A stretch of 59,994 nucleotides of DNA, from assembly GCA_005790565.1 (NCBI GenBank), contig SXUJ01000159.1:1-59994 (forward strand), read 5' to 3'. The position numbers and the translations under genes are program-made. This DNA is from Planctomycetia bacterium. GTDB lineage: Bacteria; Planctomycetota; Phycisphaerae; Phycisphaerales; SM1A02. The notes below the pieces were generated by a model. It was not told the origin of the DNA and ran no database searches. It worked only from the letters and a program-made list of their open reading frames with translations. This document shows positions 27,873-37,286 of this stretch, piece by piece; the first letter of the stretch is position 1; each line of letters begins with the position of its first letter.

Positions 27873-30557
27873 CTACAAGGGACGAATCGATTGATCGGTG
27901 TGGACGCCCGACTGTTGATGTGGGGCGCTTGGATCACCCAACCGACGCGGAAGCGTCAACTTTGCGATGACGGCACTCCATCCTGTTTGGTGCGAGGCAC
28001 CGCAACCGCGACCGGTATCGCCGTCGAAGTATTCGTAGAAATTGATGAGTGTCTTGAAGGTCGGATCTTGCGCGAGTGCCGGATGCACGCGCATGCATGG
28101 GCGCACCCCCTCTGCGTTGGGGAGGAAGAGCGATGCGAGCCGCCGAATGATTTCATCTGCGGCCTCGAGAATCGTAATGCGGCTCTCGCTTCCCACGGGG
28201 TACTCGAGTTTGAAATCGTCACCATAGTAATGATGGAACTTCTGAAGACTCTCGACGAGCAGAAAGTTGATGGGGAGCCACACGGGTCCGCGCCAGTTTG
28301 AGTTACCTCCGAAGAGTCCGCTTCGACTCTCCGCGGGCTCGTAGGTCACAGTGTGGGCTTGGTTTTCCGACCAGAACACGAAAGGGCGATCGCGAAGATC
28401 CGCGGACATGCTTCGGATTCCGAAGGGGGAAAGGAAGTGCGTTTCATCAAGCGCCTTGCGAAGCAGGGCCTTCATGCGATGCCCACGCAACAGGGAGAGC
28501 AGTCGACGATCGCCGCGACCGGGATCGGTCCACCGCGAGACGAGGCCGGCAAGTTCCGGTCGTTTCTCTAGGTACCACTCCAGTCGCTCACGGAACACAG
28601 GAAGTCGTTCGAGCACTTCCGGCTCGATCGTCTCGACGCAGAAAAGTGGCATCAAACCGACGACGGAGAACAACTTGAGCGGAATGACCTTGTTGTCTCG
28701 ATCCTCGATCATGTCAAAGTAAAAGCCATCTTCCTCATCCCAGAGTCCCTGCCCAAGGCCGGCGGAACTCATGGCTTCCGCGATTTGTAGGAAGTGCTCA
28801 AAAAACTTCGCCGCGAGATCTTGATAGTACGGACGATCGTGGGCGAGTTCGAGCGCGATCTTCATCATCGTCAGGGCGAACATCGCCATCCAACTTGTGC
28901 CGTCGGCCTGCCGCAACCGTCCGCCCGTTGGAAGTGGTTGGGAACGATCGAAGACGCCCACGTTGTCGAGTCCGAGGAACCCGCCTTCAAAGATATTGCG
29001 CCCGTCTGCGTCCTTCCGGTTTACCCACCAAGTGAAGTTCAGCAAGAGGCGATTGAAAACGGACGCGAGGAAGTCAAGATCTTCGACGCCATTGGCGCGT
29101 CGGTCCATCTGGTAGACGCGCATGGCTGCCCACGCATGAATCGGCGGATTCACATCGCCAAAGGCCCATTCGTAGGCGGGGATCGCGCCGTTGGGATGCA
29201 TGTAGTGATCTGTGAGCAGCTTGCGAAGTTGGTCCTTCGCGAAACTCGCGTCAATCGGTGCGATCGCGACGCAATGAAAGCAGAGATCCCAGGTTGCAAA
29301 CCATGGGTACTCCCAAGTGTCGGGCATCGAGAGCACGCTCGACGCGGCGAAGTGAGGCCAGTCGTGGTTGCGACCTCGTTTGCGTGCTGCAGGCGGTATG
29401 GGCTGCCTCGGATCTCCCTCAAGCCACCGCCGGATGTCGTACTCGTAATACTGCTTGCTCCAGAGTACACCTGCCCACGCCTGTCGCTGCATGCGTGCGA
29501 CTTCCGGATTTGGATCGAGTGCTTGCAGGATCTCGTAGTAATCATCGGCTTCGCCAAGGCGTTGCTCGACCACCATCCCTGCTTGCTCCACTGGAAAGGA
29601 AGCCGATTCTGGTGCGAGCGTGATGTCGATCGCATGTCGGCCGCCTGCGGGAATTGTCAGTCGATGCCAGACGGCGGCCTTGGTGCCACGCATGGCAGGA
29701 TTGACGGCGTCGAGTGCGCCATGCACAACGCGTTCGTGAATGCCGTCCTTGAAGTAGCGGCCATTGCGCGGTTCGCGCGCATGCCGCATGGCGTTGGTGT
29801 CGTTGTCGCAGAACAACTGCTCGGCCCCTGCATCGTGACGCAAGACGAAGTTTCCAAGTGTCGCGTGCCGTGCGATGATGGTTCCTGCTTCGGTTCCGCG
29901 CTCGAGCAGAGGCCGTGGGCCATCATTCCATGACCACGAGTTGCGAAAGAAAATCTGCGGAAGCAGGTCCAGCGCAGCATCGTCCGGGCCTCGGTTCACC
30001 ACTTCAATGCGGAGCACTGTCTCGCTCGGCGTGCGCTTGGCGTAGGTGATCCACACTTCAAAGAAGCGCTTTTCGTCGAGAATTCCGGTGTCCGCGAGTT
30101 CAAACTCGTCATCGGCCTTCGTGCGTCGCTTGTTTACTTCGACCAGCGTGGCATAGGGAAACGCTGCTTGCGGGTACACATACATCATGCGATTCCACGC
30201 ATGGCTCGGCACCGCATCTTCGTGGAACCAATACTCCTTCACATCCTCGCCGTGGTTTCCCTCTTCATTCACGAGGCCGAAGAGCCGCTCCTTCAGGATG
30301 GGGTCTTTGCGATTCCAGAGCGCAATACTGAGGCAAAGCGTGCAGTCTTTGTCCGACCATCCACCAATTCCATCCTCGCCCCATCGATACGCGCGGCTCC
30401 GTGCGTCATCGTGGGGGAAGTAGTTCCACGCGCTTCCATCGGCGGAGTAGTCTTCGCGGACTGTTCCCCATTGCCGCTCGGAAAGATACGGACCCCAGAG
30501 CCGCCACAGATGGCGCTCGTCGTTGTTGAGCATGCGTTCGCGTTCGCTCGTCGTCAT
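27873..30557 (-). CDS. GH63/MGH1-like glucosidase
   Basis: An 894-residue cytoplasmic glycoside hydrolase of the (alpha/alpha)6-barrel type. The N-terminus 'ERHLWRLWGPYLSERQWGTVREDYSADGSAWNYFPHD' and later segments 'AFPYATLVEVNKRR', 'TWEYPWFATWDLCFHCVAIAPIDASFAKDQL', 'GAIPAYEWAFGDVNPPIHAWA' and 'NSNWRGPVWLPINFLLVESL' are typical of the bacterial 'glucosidase' group related to GH63 and mannosylglycerate hydrolase. The acid in 'ATWDLCFH' is the likely catalytic one. Its ATG overlaps the TGA of the debranching enzyme gene (ATGA), implying coupled translation and joint action on alpha-glucans; the exact substrate is not known. Confidence 0.8.
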   Translation of the reverse strand: MTTSERERMLNNDERHLWRLWGPYLSERQWGTVREDYSADGSAWNYFPHDDARSRAYRWGEDGIGGWSDKDCTLCLSIALWNRKDPILKERLFGLVNEEGNHGEDVKEYWFHEDAVPSHAWNRMMYVYPQAAFPYATLVEVNKRRTKADDEFELADTGILDEKRFFEVWITYAKRTPSETVLRIEVVNRGPDDAALDLLPQIFFRNSWSWNDGPRPLLERGTEAGTIIARHATLGNFVLRHDAGAEQLFCDNDTNAMRHAREPRNGRYFKDGIHERVVHGALDAVNPAMRGTKAAVWHRLTIPAGGRHAIDITLAPESASFPVEQAGMVVEQRLGEADDYYEILQALDPNPEVARMQRQAWAGVLWSKQYYEYDIRRWLEGDPRQPIPPAARKRGRNHDWPHFAASSVLSMPDTWEYPWFATWDLCFHCVAIAPIDASFAKDQLRKLLTDHYMHPNGAIPAYEWAFGDVNPPIHAWAAMRVYQMDRRANGVEDLDFLASVFNRLLLNFTWWVNRKDADGRNIFEGGFLGLDNVGVFDRSQPLPTGGRLRQADGTSWMAMFALTMMKIALELAHDRPYYQDLAAKFFEHFLQIAEAMSSAGLGQGLWDEEDGFYFDMIEDRDNKVIPLKLFSVVGLMPLFCVETIEPEVLERLPVFRERLEWYLEKRPELAGLVSRWTDPGRGDRRLLSLLRGHRMKALLRKALDETHFLSPFGIRSMSADLRDRPFVFWSENQAHTVTYEPAESRSGLFGGNSNWRGPVWLPINFLLVESLQKFHHYYGDDFKLEYPVGSESRITILEAADEIIRRLASLFLPNAEGVRPCMRVHPALAQDPTFKTLINFYEYFDGDTGRGCGASHQTGWSAVIAKLTLPRRLGDPSAPHQQSGVHTDQSIRPL

Positions 30558-32674
30558 GCGGTGATGGGCTCGTCACGGATCATGCCAGGCGTTGGATTCT
30601 CCGCGATGTCGAGCACATGGTGCAAGTCAGGGAAGCGCGCGAGCAACTCCAGTGGTGCCGCGACGCTCCACGCTTGCGCGAAACATCCTTTCGGTGCAAA
30701 AGGCGCTTGAGGGTCGCGGATTTCCGCAATGCTGCCAATACAGCCATCGCGAAGTTGCGTTCGAAATGCGAATGCAATACCTCGAACGAACAGATTCTCT
30801 CGGCGGAGTCGCCAATGCGAACTCACCAGCAGAAGGAGCAAGAATGGCCACGCCGTGCCTTGGTGATAGGCCCCGTCACGGGTTGCCTGATTCCCTCGGT
30901 ACTCGCGCACATAGCGCGGGTCTTGCGGCGAGAGCGTTCGGACACCGTAGGGTGTTAGGAGGTCGCGCAGCGCGACTTTGAGCACGGAACGGGCGCGATC
31001 TTCGTCGAGGATGGGGAATCGCAAACCGGTGGCGAAGAGTTGGTTCGGACGAATGGATGCGTCGTGGCCATCGATACGCACGACGGCGGGGAGGTCTGGG
31101 TCTTCTGTTTCAAGCACATCGAATAGGCATCCATCCCGGGCATTCCAGAAGCGCTCGAACCCACTGCGAGTTTGCGAGGCGAGCGCGCCAAGTGGGATTG
31201 GATCTTTGCCAACTCGTGCAGCAAGCGCCTCAAGCCCGCGAAGGGCTTCGTGCCAGAGCGCGCTCAATTCAACAGGCTTTCCTCGGCGCGGGGTCACGAC
31301 ATGCTCCCCAATCCGTGCGTCCATCCAAGTCAATTGCACGCCTGGTTGCGACGCATACACCAATCCGTCCTCTTTCACGCGCACGCCATTGGCAGTGCCA
31401 TGAAGGTAGGCGGCGATGATCTCCTCGGCTTTGGGCCAGAGTTCGCGCCCAAAGTTGAGATCGTCCGATCGCTCGACGGTGCGGCAGAACGCGCTCAGGA
31501 AAAGCAGTGGCGCATCGGCGCTGTTGTATTCCGCGATGCCCGTTCGATCGGGAAATCGATTGGGAAGGAGACCATCGCGCAAGTGTTCGGCGAAGGTTCG
31601 CAAGACAAGTTTGGCGTCATCGATTCGCCCCGTTGCAAGGAGCAGTCCCGGAAGCGCGAGCATCGCGTCGCGACCCCAATCCTCAAACCAAGGAAATCCA
31701 GCCAGAATCGAGCATCCCGCGGGCCCGTCCCCCCGGGGCCTCGTCACGATGAACTGATCTGCGGCGAGGACAAGCTGCCGTGAAGTCGGACCACTGACGG
31801 TGTCGCCCGCGGCATCAAAGAGCCTCGCGCTGTGCGCGCGCGCTGTCGACAGTAGGTGTGATCCCGCGCAGTTTGAAACTTTGGAGGTTGATACGACGAG
31901 CGAGGATTCGCCGCCAGAGTGGAACGACACAGTGCTGTCGAGCGCGTGGAAACTGGACGCAAGCGAGTCGTAGCCCCGTGCAGATTCCTCGTCGAGCCGG
32001 AAGTTGCGCCACCAGCCACCCGTCGGTTGTAACGCGCGCCCGCGAACCAAGTGCCCGGAGCAGTGCGATTCCACAACGAGCGTCGTCGAGGTGGACGCAA
32101 GGGCGTTCGCGGGGAGCGTGATGGTGGCGCGGCTTCGCTCGAGTCGCATGGTGGGAATCCAATGTGCGTCAGGGTCGAGCGAATGAAAATCGCGATGCTC
32201 GACAAACAGCGCACTCGTGATCGTGAGAGGCACAGAGGTATCACGAACCGCGTGGCAGATCGCGAAGCCAGGAAGATCCCCAAGCCGCACGATGCGTCTT
32301 TCAATCCTGCATCCGCGCACTTCAAAGACCCAGGTCGGAATGCCGTCCTCGAGGGCGAAGCTGATGAGATTGTCGGCGGCGTTGGGTGCGATCGTCCCAT
32401 CGAGCCACCGGGCGCTTGTCAACGGGAATGTCTGGTCTTCAATCGTGACGGTTTCGAGGACGACCGGAACGAGCATGCGTCGCGCGACGGGTGGTTGCGT
32501 CGCGTGGATAAAGAGGCCGTGGTATCGCCGAGTGCGGATGCCCGAGAGCGTGCCGCACGCAAAACCGCCGCAAGCATCGGTCGCGAGCCACTCAAGACTG
32601 GTTGCGCGTTCAAGCGGCTGAACATCCGCGCGTGCCAATTGCGGGTAGGAGGGGTAGAGCGGTTCGTTGCCCAT
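30554..32674 (-). CDS. Glycogen debranching enzyme (amylo-alpha-1,6-glucosidase type)
   Basis: About 706 residues from ATG 32674. The N-terminal GDE_N domain contains 'LERATSLEWLATDACGGFACGTLSGIRTRRYHGLFIHA'. The C-terminal GDE_C domain contains 'ILAGFPWFEDWGRDAMLALPGLLLATGR', 'FPDRTGIAEYNSADAPLLFLSAF', 'QLTWMDARIGEHVVTPRRGKPVELSALWHEAL' and 'DGAYHQGTAWPFLL'. This is the archaeal/bacterial debranching enzyme that removes alpha-1,6 branches from glycogen. It ends with an ATGA overlap onto the glucosidase gene. The track start at 32875 adds 67 Arg/Ser-rich residues and overlaps the ABC ATPase gene, so I rejected it. Confidence 0.9.
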   Translation of the reverse strand: MGNEPLYPSYPQLARADVQPLERATSLEWLATDACGGFACGTLSGIRTRRYHGLFIHATQPPVARRMLVPVVLETVTIEDQTFPLTSARWLDGTIAPNAADNLISFALEDGIPTWVFEVRGCRIERRIVRLGDLPGFAICHAVRDTSVPLTITSALFVEHRDFHSLDPDAHWIPTMRLERSRATITLPANALASTSTTLVVESHCSGHLVRGRALQPTGGWWRNFRLDEESARGYDSLASSFHALDSTVSFHSGGESSLVVSTSKVSNCAGSHLLSTARAHSARLFDAAGDTVSGPTSRQLVLAADQFIVTRPRGDGPAGCSILAGFPWFEDWGRDAMLALPGLLLATGRIDDAKLVLRTFAEHLRDGLLPNRFPDRTGIAEYNSADAPLLFLSAFCRTVERSDDLNFGRELWPKAEEIIAAYLHGTANGVRVKEDGLVYASQPGVQLTWMDARIGEHVVTPRRGKPVELSALWHEALRGLEALAARVGKDPIPLGALASQTRSGFERFWNARDGCLFDVLETEDPDLPAVVRIDGHDASIRPNQLFATGLRFPILDEDRARSVLKVALRDLLTPYGVRTLSPQDPRYVREYRGNQATRDGAYHQGTAWPFLLLLLVSSHWRLRRENLFVRGIAFAFRTQLRDGCIGSIAEIRDPQAPFAPKGCFAQAWSVAAPLELLARFPDLHHVLDIAENPTPGMIRDEPITA

Positions 32675-32729
32675 GCTCGATCGAACGGTGAAAGGCGAGA
32701 GGGAAGCGTACTCGCCGCGAAGCGAAGAG

Positions 32730-33863
32730 TCACACGCGCGCACGAACAACTTCGTCGAAGGAACCGAGAAGTGGGTGCGCGCCCCAGAGCGATGCCTGCG
32801 AGGGACCAAACACCAGTACATCGTTCTCTCGCACCGCTGCAACACAGACTCCATCGCGCAAGAGTTGCCGTCCAAGATCCTCAGAGACCCTCAATCGAAA
32901 GAGGCCATCGTCGCGGTGGTGATCAACATGCGTGGCAAGGCACTCGGCGCCGAACGCGGTGGGTTCCACCGCATGGAGTCGCATTGGCATCGAAAGTGTG
33001 CCCGCGCTCGACTCCGTGCTCGCGATGCACCAGGCGCTCGGCCGAACGCCAAGAAACAGCGTGCGCCCTTCCATCGAAACTGGCGCGACGCACGGCGCGT
33101 CCTCGCCAAGAAGTGAGGCAACATCGCTATCCGATGGTCGTGCGAGCACCGCGCGGGTCGTGTCGAACTGCCGCAGTTGCCCGTGCGCAAGAACCGCAAG
33201 ATGCGTGCCGATCGCGATGGCATCCGCAATATCGTGGGTGGCGATGAGTGCGGTGCACACGCGAGCGCAGAGCACTGTGCTGAGGGTTGCGCGCAATGCG
33301 AGTCGTGAAGGTCGATCAAGGTTTGCAAACGGCTCGTCGAGCAGCAAGATCGCGCCCTGGCGTGCGAGCGCACGAGCAATCGCACATCGGCGCCGTTCAC
33401 CCGCCGAGAGTGTTGGTGCGTTTCGGGCAAGGAGGCGCGTGATGTTCATCGCTTCCGCGATGTGATGGACGGCGAGTGCGCGTGCCTTGGGTGATTCACG
33501 ATGTTGCGTGCTGTAGGGAAGGCGCGCATTGTCGATGTTCGCGCCGACGGTTAAGTGTTCGTGGAGCAACGCGTCGTCAAACGCAATGCCGATCTCGCGC
33601 GTGTGCGGCGCGTCACGCGAGATATTCCTTCCACCAAGCACGACGCTGCCTTCGCTTGGGATCAGCCCCGCGATAGCGCCAAAGAGCGTGCTTTTCCCCG
33701 CACCACTTGCGCCGAGGACGGCGACGATCGAACCGCGAGGAACATCAAGCGAAACGCAGTCCAGCATCGGATCGCCGAGTGGCGCGCGCACCGTAAGTGC
33801 GCGCAGGGACAGCGCGCATTCGTTGGTCGCACTCGGAATTGGCGTCGGCCCAATCGCGCTCAT
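32730..33863 (-). CDS. ABC transporter ATP-binding protein with unusual Q-loop
   Basis: A 377-residue ATPase. Walker A 'GASGAGKST' is at residues 51-59, signature 'LSAGE' at 152-156, Walker B 'ILLLDEPFANLD' at 172-183, and the H-loop 'ALIATHD' follows. About 140 C-terminal residues resemble the regulatory (TOBE/OB-type) domain of MalK/UgpC/PotA-like subunits. The Q-loop, normally FQ, reads 'GIAFDDALLHEHLTV', so the conserved Gln appears to be Asp. No permease or binding-protein gene is adjacent. The gene lies between prfB and the glycogen genes on the same strand. A sugar importer ATPase is possible; the substrate is unknown. Confidence 0.8.
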   Translation of the reverse strand: MSAIGPTPIPSATNECALSLRALTVRAPLGDPMLDCVSLDVPRGSIVAVLGASGAGKSTLFGAIAGLIPSEGSVVLGGRNISRDAPHTREIGIAFDDALLHEHLTVGANIDNARLPYSTQHRESPKARALAVHHIAEAMNITRLLARNAPTLSAGERRRCAIARALARQGAILLLDEPFANLDRPSRLALRATLSTVLCARVCTALIATHDIADAIAIGTHLAVLAHGQLRQFDTTRAVLARPSDSDVASLLGEDAPCVAPVSMEGRTLFLGVRPSAWCIASTESSAGTLSMPMRLHAVEPTAFGAECLATHVDHHRDDGLFRLRVSEDLGRQLLRDGVCVAAVRENDVLVFGPSQASLWGAHPLLGSFDEVVRARV

Positions 33864-33908
33864 GAGAACTCCTGTGTCGCCAAATCGAGTTGGCGGCTTC
33901 GCGCGCGG

Positions 33909-35025
33909 TCAACTCTTCAGATCGCGCTCGGTGCGCCGCCGTTTCAGTTCGGCGTCGATGAATCCCCAGAGTGCGCCGTTGAGCACGGACATCGGATTCC
34001 CGACCTCATGGCCGGTGCGATGGTCTTTCACGCGATTGTCGTAGAAGACATAGCTGCGGATCTGGTTGCCCCAATCTCGCGTCACTTTGCCCCCCGTGGC
34101 GGCGCTGATCTCTGCGGTGCGGCGTTCTTCCTCGAGTTGTTCGAGTTTTGCCCGTAGCACAGTGAACGCTTGCTTGCGATTCTGCGGTTGTTCGCGATAG
34201 GTACTCGCGACCACTTGGATTCCCGTGGGAATGTGCGTGAGGCGAATCGCGCTGGCGACCTTGTTCACATTCTGGCCGCCCGGACCACTCGCGCGCACGA
34301 AGGGAGTGATTTCCACATCCTTCTCGGGAATCTCAAGATCCGTCTCCTCAAACTCGGGAGTCACATCGACGGTTGCGAAACTGGTTTGGCGTTTGCCTTC
34401 CGCGTTGAACGGCGAAACGCGCGCGAGTCGGTGCGTTCCGCGTTCGCAACTGAGGTAGCCATACGCAAAGAGGCCGGTGATGCGATAGCCAACCTCGGAA
34501 ACGCCCGCCTCGGCTCCGGCATTGCGGTGTAACTCTTCTACCTTCCAGCCCATCTCTTCAAAGAAGTAGAGGTACATGCGCTCAAGCATGCCGGCCCAAT
34601 CTTCGGCTTCGGTTCCGCCTGCACCCGCCTGAATGGTGAAGAAGCAATTGCGGTGGTCATGTTTGGCGCCGAGAAGCGATTGCTGTTCGACCTTGTCCAT
34701 CTGCGCAAGCAGTTTGAAAAGCGACTCGTCCACCTCCTTGAGGAGCGCCTTGTCGTTCCCCTCCTTGGCGAGTTCGTAGCCCACTTGTGCGTCTTCGAAC
34801 TCGCGCATCACGGCTTCGAGTGGCTCGATCTGTGCGCGCACAACCTTCAATGCATCGATCGTTTTCTGCGCTTCTTTCTGGTTGCTCCAGAAGTCCTCTG
34901 CACTCAGACGATCATTGAGCAGTCGCCTCGTCTCGGCCTTGCCATCGAAGTTAAAGAGAGTCGCGAATCGTCAAAATCCGCGCCTCAAGATCCTGGAGAA
35001 TGGGTTGGTGAGCGTCGAAATGCAT
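33909..35025 (-). CDS. prfB: Peptide chain release factor 2, with +1 programmed frameshift
   Basis: RF2 ends translation at UAA/UGA. The main frame carries the SPF anticodon-mimic tripeptide ('ARVSPFNAEGKRQTSFA') and the catalytic GGQ ('VRASGPGGQNVNK'). The track start (TTG 34850) is internal. Upstream, ATG 35025 opens frame 0: 'MHFDAHQPILQDLEARILTIRDSL', 24 codons, then TAA at 34953-34951. The context is CTT-TAA-C; slipping +1 there gives 'NFDGKAETRRLLNDRLSAEDFWSNQKEAQ', which joins the main frame and matches the RF2 N-terminus. The full product would be about 371 residues, normal for RF2. No ATG/GTG/TTG lies in the main frame between the shift site and 34850. The usual stop is UGA with an upstream AGGGGG-like element; neither is seen here. 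Confidence 0.9.
34949..34957 (-). promoter_or_regulatory. RF2 +1 frameshift site (CTT TAA C)
   Basis: Read leftward the bases are TCTCTTTAAC: frame-0 codon CTT, stop TAA, then C. P-site slippage from CTT to TTT places AAC in the A site. The position (codon 25) matches the classic RF2 shift site (codon 26 in E. coli). UAA replaces the canonical UGA. Confidence 0.8.
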
Positions 35026-35100
35026 GGGTCGCGAATGCTAGCCGAAAGCAGCGCGCTTCAGTGCTGCGTCGAACTCGCGATTCCCGCTACCCTCCCTCCG

Positions 35101-36339
35101 ATGTCCGCAGTGAGTCCCATGCATATCTCCTCTCGAATCGCGTCGATGTCCGAGTCCGCAACGCTTGCCGTCGGCGCGAAAGTGGCTGCGTCACGCGCGA
35201 AGGGACGCGATGTCATTGCCTTCGCGATGGGAGAGCCGGATTTCGACACCCCTGCCAACATCAAGGCTGCTGCGATCGCTGCGCTCGAACGAGGGATGAC
35301 GAAGTACGCGCCTACCGCGGGCGAGAAGTCCGCGCGTGAAGCCATCGCGGAGAAGTTCTCGCGGGAAAACGGTATCGCGACGAAGTTTGATCAGGTCACC
35401 ATTACTGCCGGTGCCAAGCACGGCATTTACATGGCGCTTCAAGCGATCATTGAGCCAGGTCGAGGTGACGAAGTGTTGCTTCCCACTCCGGCGTGGGTTT
35501 CGTACAAGCCGCTCATTGAATTGGCAGGCGCGAAGTGCGTCGAGATTCCGGGCGCAGTGGGGAACGGATTCCGAATCACCCGTCCGCAGCTTCAGAGTGC
35601 CGTGAATGCGAAAACGGTCGGCATCGTGTGGAATTCGCCGTCGAACCCCTGCGGGATCGCGTATCCCGCGCCGGAAGTGCGCGAGATTTGCGAGGAACTT
35701 GCGCGGCATGAGCGCATCACGATTCTCAGCGACGAAATCTACGAGAAGCTCATCTACCCCGAGATTGCGCCCGGACTCACGCACTTTTCGCCGGGCTCGC
35801 TCCCTGCGCTCGCGCATCGCACGATCACGATCAACGGTCTGAGCAAGTCCTACGCGATGACTGGTTGGCGCGTTGGGTACCTCACTGCACCGAGCGCGAT
35901 GGCGAAGGAGCTCATCAAGCTCCAAGGGCAAATGACGAACTCCATCCCGAGTTTCTTCTATCCAGCGATTGTGGAAGCGCTCACCGCCAGCGCCGCGGGT
36001 GTTGAAGTGATGCGCGCCCGATTTGCGGTGCGAGCGAAACTCATCCATGAAGCACTTACGAGTGTCGCGGGTGTTCGAAGCGTCGCGCCGAACGCTGCGT
36101 TCTACGCCTTCCCCGATGTGAGTAGCCACTTCCACAAGACTTCGCCAAGTGGTGCGCGGATCACAAGCGCACAGTCGTTCGCCGACGCGCTGCTTGAGGA
36201 AGTGCATGTCGCGGTGGTGCCGGGCGAAGATTTCGGCGGATGCGCCCATGGCAACATTCGTCTGTCCTTCGCATGCAGTGAAGAGTCCATCACGAACGGT
36301 GTGGCACGCATCCGCGATTGGGTCGCGCAACTGCGCTGA
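35101..36339 (+). CDS. Aspartate aminotransferase (class I/II PLP enzyme)
   Basis: A 412-residue aminotransferase. It shows the substrate-side motif 'FAMGEPDFDTPANIK', 'KYAPTAGEKSAREAIAEKF', 'VWNSPSNPCGIAYP' (Asn that contacts PLP), 'ILSDEIYEKLIY' (Asp/Tyr) and the PLP-lysine motif 'NGLSKSYAMTGWRVGYL'. A late 'NIRLSFACSEESI' holds the Arg that binds the substrate carboxylate. This is the common bacterial aspartate/prephenate aminotransferase group (Igamma type). ATG 35101 was chosen (ATG 35119 is possible); the track start at 34882 overlaps the divergent prfB 5' end. The prfB and aminotransferase starts are about 75 bases apart, so their promoters share that gap. Confidence 0.9.
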   Translation: MSAVSPMHISSRIASMSESATLAVGAKVAASRAKGRDVIAFAMGEPDFDTPANIKAAAIAALERGMTKYAPTAGEKSAREAIAEKFSRENGIATKFDQVTITAGAKHGIYMALQAIIEPGRGDEVLLPTPAWVSYKPLIELAGAKCVEIPGAVGNGFRITRPQLQSAVNAKTVGIVWNSPSNPCGIAYPAPEVREICEELARHERITILSDEIYEKLIYPEIAPGLTHFSPGSLPALAHRTITINGLSKSYAMTGWRVGYLTAPSAMAKELIKLQGQMTNSIPSFFYPAIVEALTASAAGVEVMRARFAVRAKLIHEALTSVAGVRSVAPNAAFYAFPDVSSHFHKTSPSGARITSAQSFADALLEEVHVAVVPGEDFGGCAHGNIRLSFACSEESITNGVARIRDWVAQLR

Positions 36340-36359
36340 CCGCGGCGGTGTGCGGGCGA

Positions 36360-37286
36360 TTACTTTGTGGTTGGGTCTTGCTTGCGCTGGGCAAACATCC
36401 AGTCCAACACCCCATCCGAACCAAAGGTGTACGCCGGAATCCACGAGCAGTGACCGACCTTGGTGTACTCGCGCGACATGGGGTTGGGGGCGCGCTTGGG
36501 AAGCGGTCGTGGGTTTGCGGGGTCTGCGTTCGGTCGGGTGACCCGTGCGAGTTCCGCACTCGCGCCAGCGATGGCCTCGCACATCGCCCGCGAGAGCGCG
36601 ACGGGCACGATCGGGTCGTCATCGCCGTGGACGATGAAGAAAGGAATCGCCGCGACCTTCGGGGCCGTTGTTGGATCGCCCCCTCCGCAAATCGGCACGA
36701 CTGCCGCGAAGAGTTCGGGCCGACGCGCCGCGAGGTCGAAGGAGCCGAATCCGCCCATCGAAAGCCCGGTGAGGTACACGCGCGTTCGATCAATGGGCTT
36801 GCTCGCAAGCACTTCGTCGATGGCAAGCATGACCGCGCGCATGGCCTTCGTTGGCTGGGCATCGAACTTTGGCAGTTCGCCGCGCTTCTGCACCCCTTCG
36901 AGGTCAATGGGTGACCAAAGTTCGGCGGCGGGGCACTGCATGGCGAGGACGAAGCACGCGTGCTTGTGCTGAAACTCTGTTCGCATGCAGAGCGCGGGAA
37001 AGTGTTTGAGTTGCGCCTTGTTGTCTGAGCCTCGCTCACCTGCGCCGTGGAGGAAAACGATGAACGGGTACTTCACTTCCGCCTTGGTCGACGCCGCTTC
37101 GGGCTCGATCAGCAACCCGCGATAGAGCGATTCCGAGAGCGCATCGTCCGAGGGAACCTTGATTTCGATCGGCGTCAACTTCGTCGCCTCCGCGGCGGTC
37201 GTCGTTGACGACTGCGCGGAAACGGCGTTTGCGCCGCAGAAGAGGAGGGTCAGCAAGAAGTGGACGATCGAATTCGCTCGCGTCAT
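36360..37286 (-). CDS. Exported alpha/beta-hydrolase esterase (prolyl-oligopeptidase/phospholipase-like)
   Basis: A 308-residue protein. Signal '[19 protein letters not shown]'. Alpha/beta-hydrolase motifs: oxyanion segment '[15 protein letters not shown]', nucleophile elbow '[16 protein letters not shown]' (Ser), acid in '[13 protein letters not shown]' (Asp), and His in '[12 protein letters not shown]'. Members act as carboxylesterases or feruloyl/acetyl esterases in the periplasm. Its ATG overlaps the TGA of nuoB (ATGA), so it is translationally coupled to a respiratory gene, an unexpected partner. Confidence 0.8.
   Translation of the reverse strand: MTRANSIVHFLLTLLFCGANAVSAQSSTTTAAEATKLTPIEIKVPSDDALSESLYRGLLIEPEAASTKAEVKYPFIVFLHGAGERGSDNKAQLKHFPALCMRTEFQHKHACFVLAMQCPAAELWSPIDLEGVQKRGELPKFDAQPTKAMRAVMLAIDEVLASKPIDRTRVYLTGLSMGGFGSFDLAARRPELFAAVVPICGGGDPTTAPKVAAIPFFIVHGDDDPIVPVALSRAMCEAIAGASAELARVTRPNADPANPRPLPKRAPNPMSREYTKVGHCSWIPAYTFGSDGVLDWMFAQRKQDPTTK

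Noticed and set aside
34850-34850. TTG as the start of prfB
   Set aside because: It removes the conserved N-terminal helices of RF2 and ignores the well-placed ATG plus frameshift site upstream.
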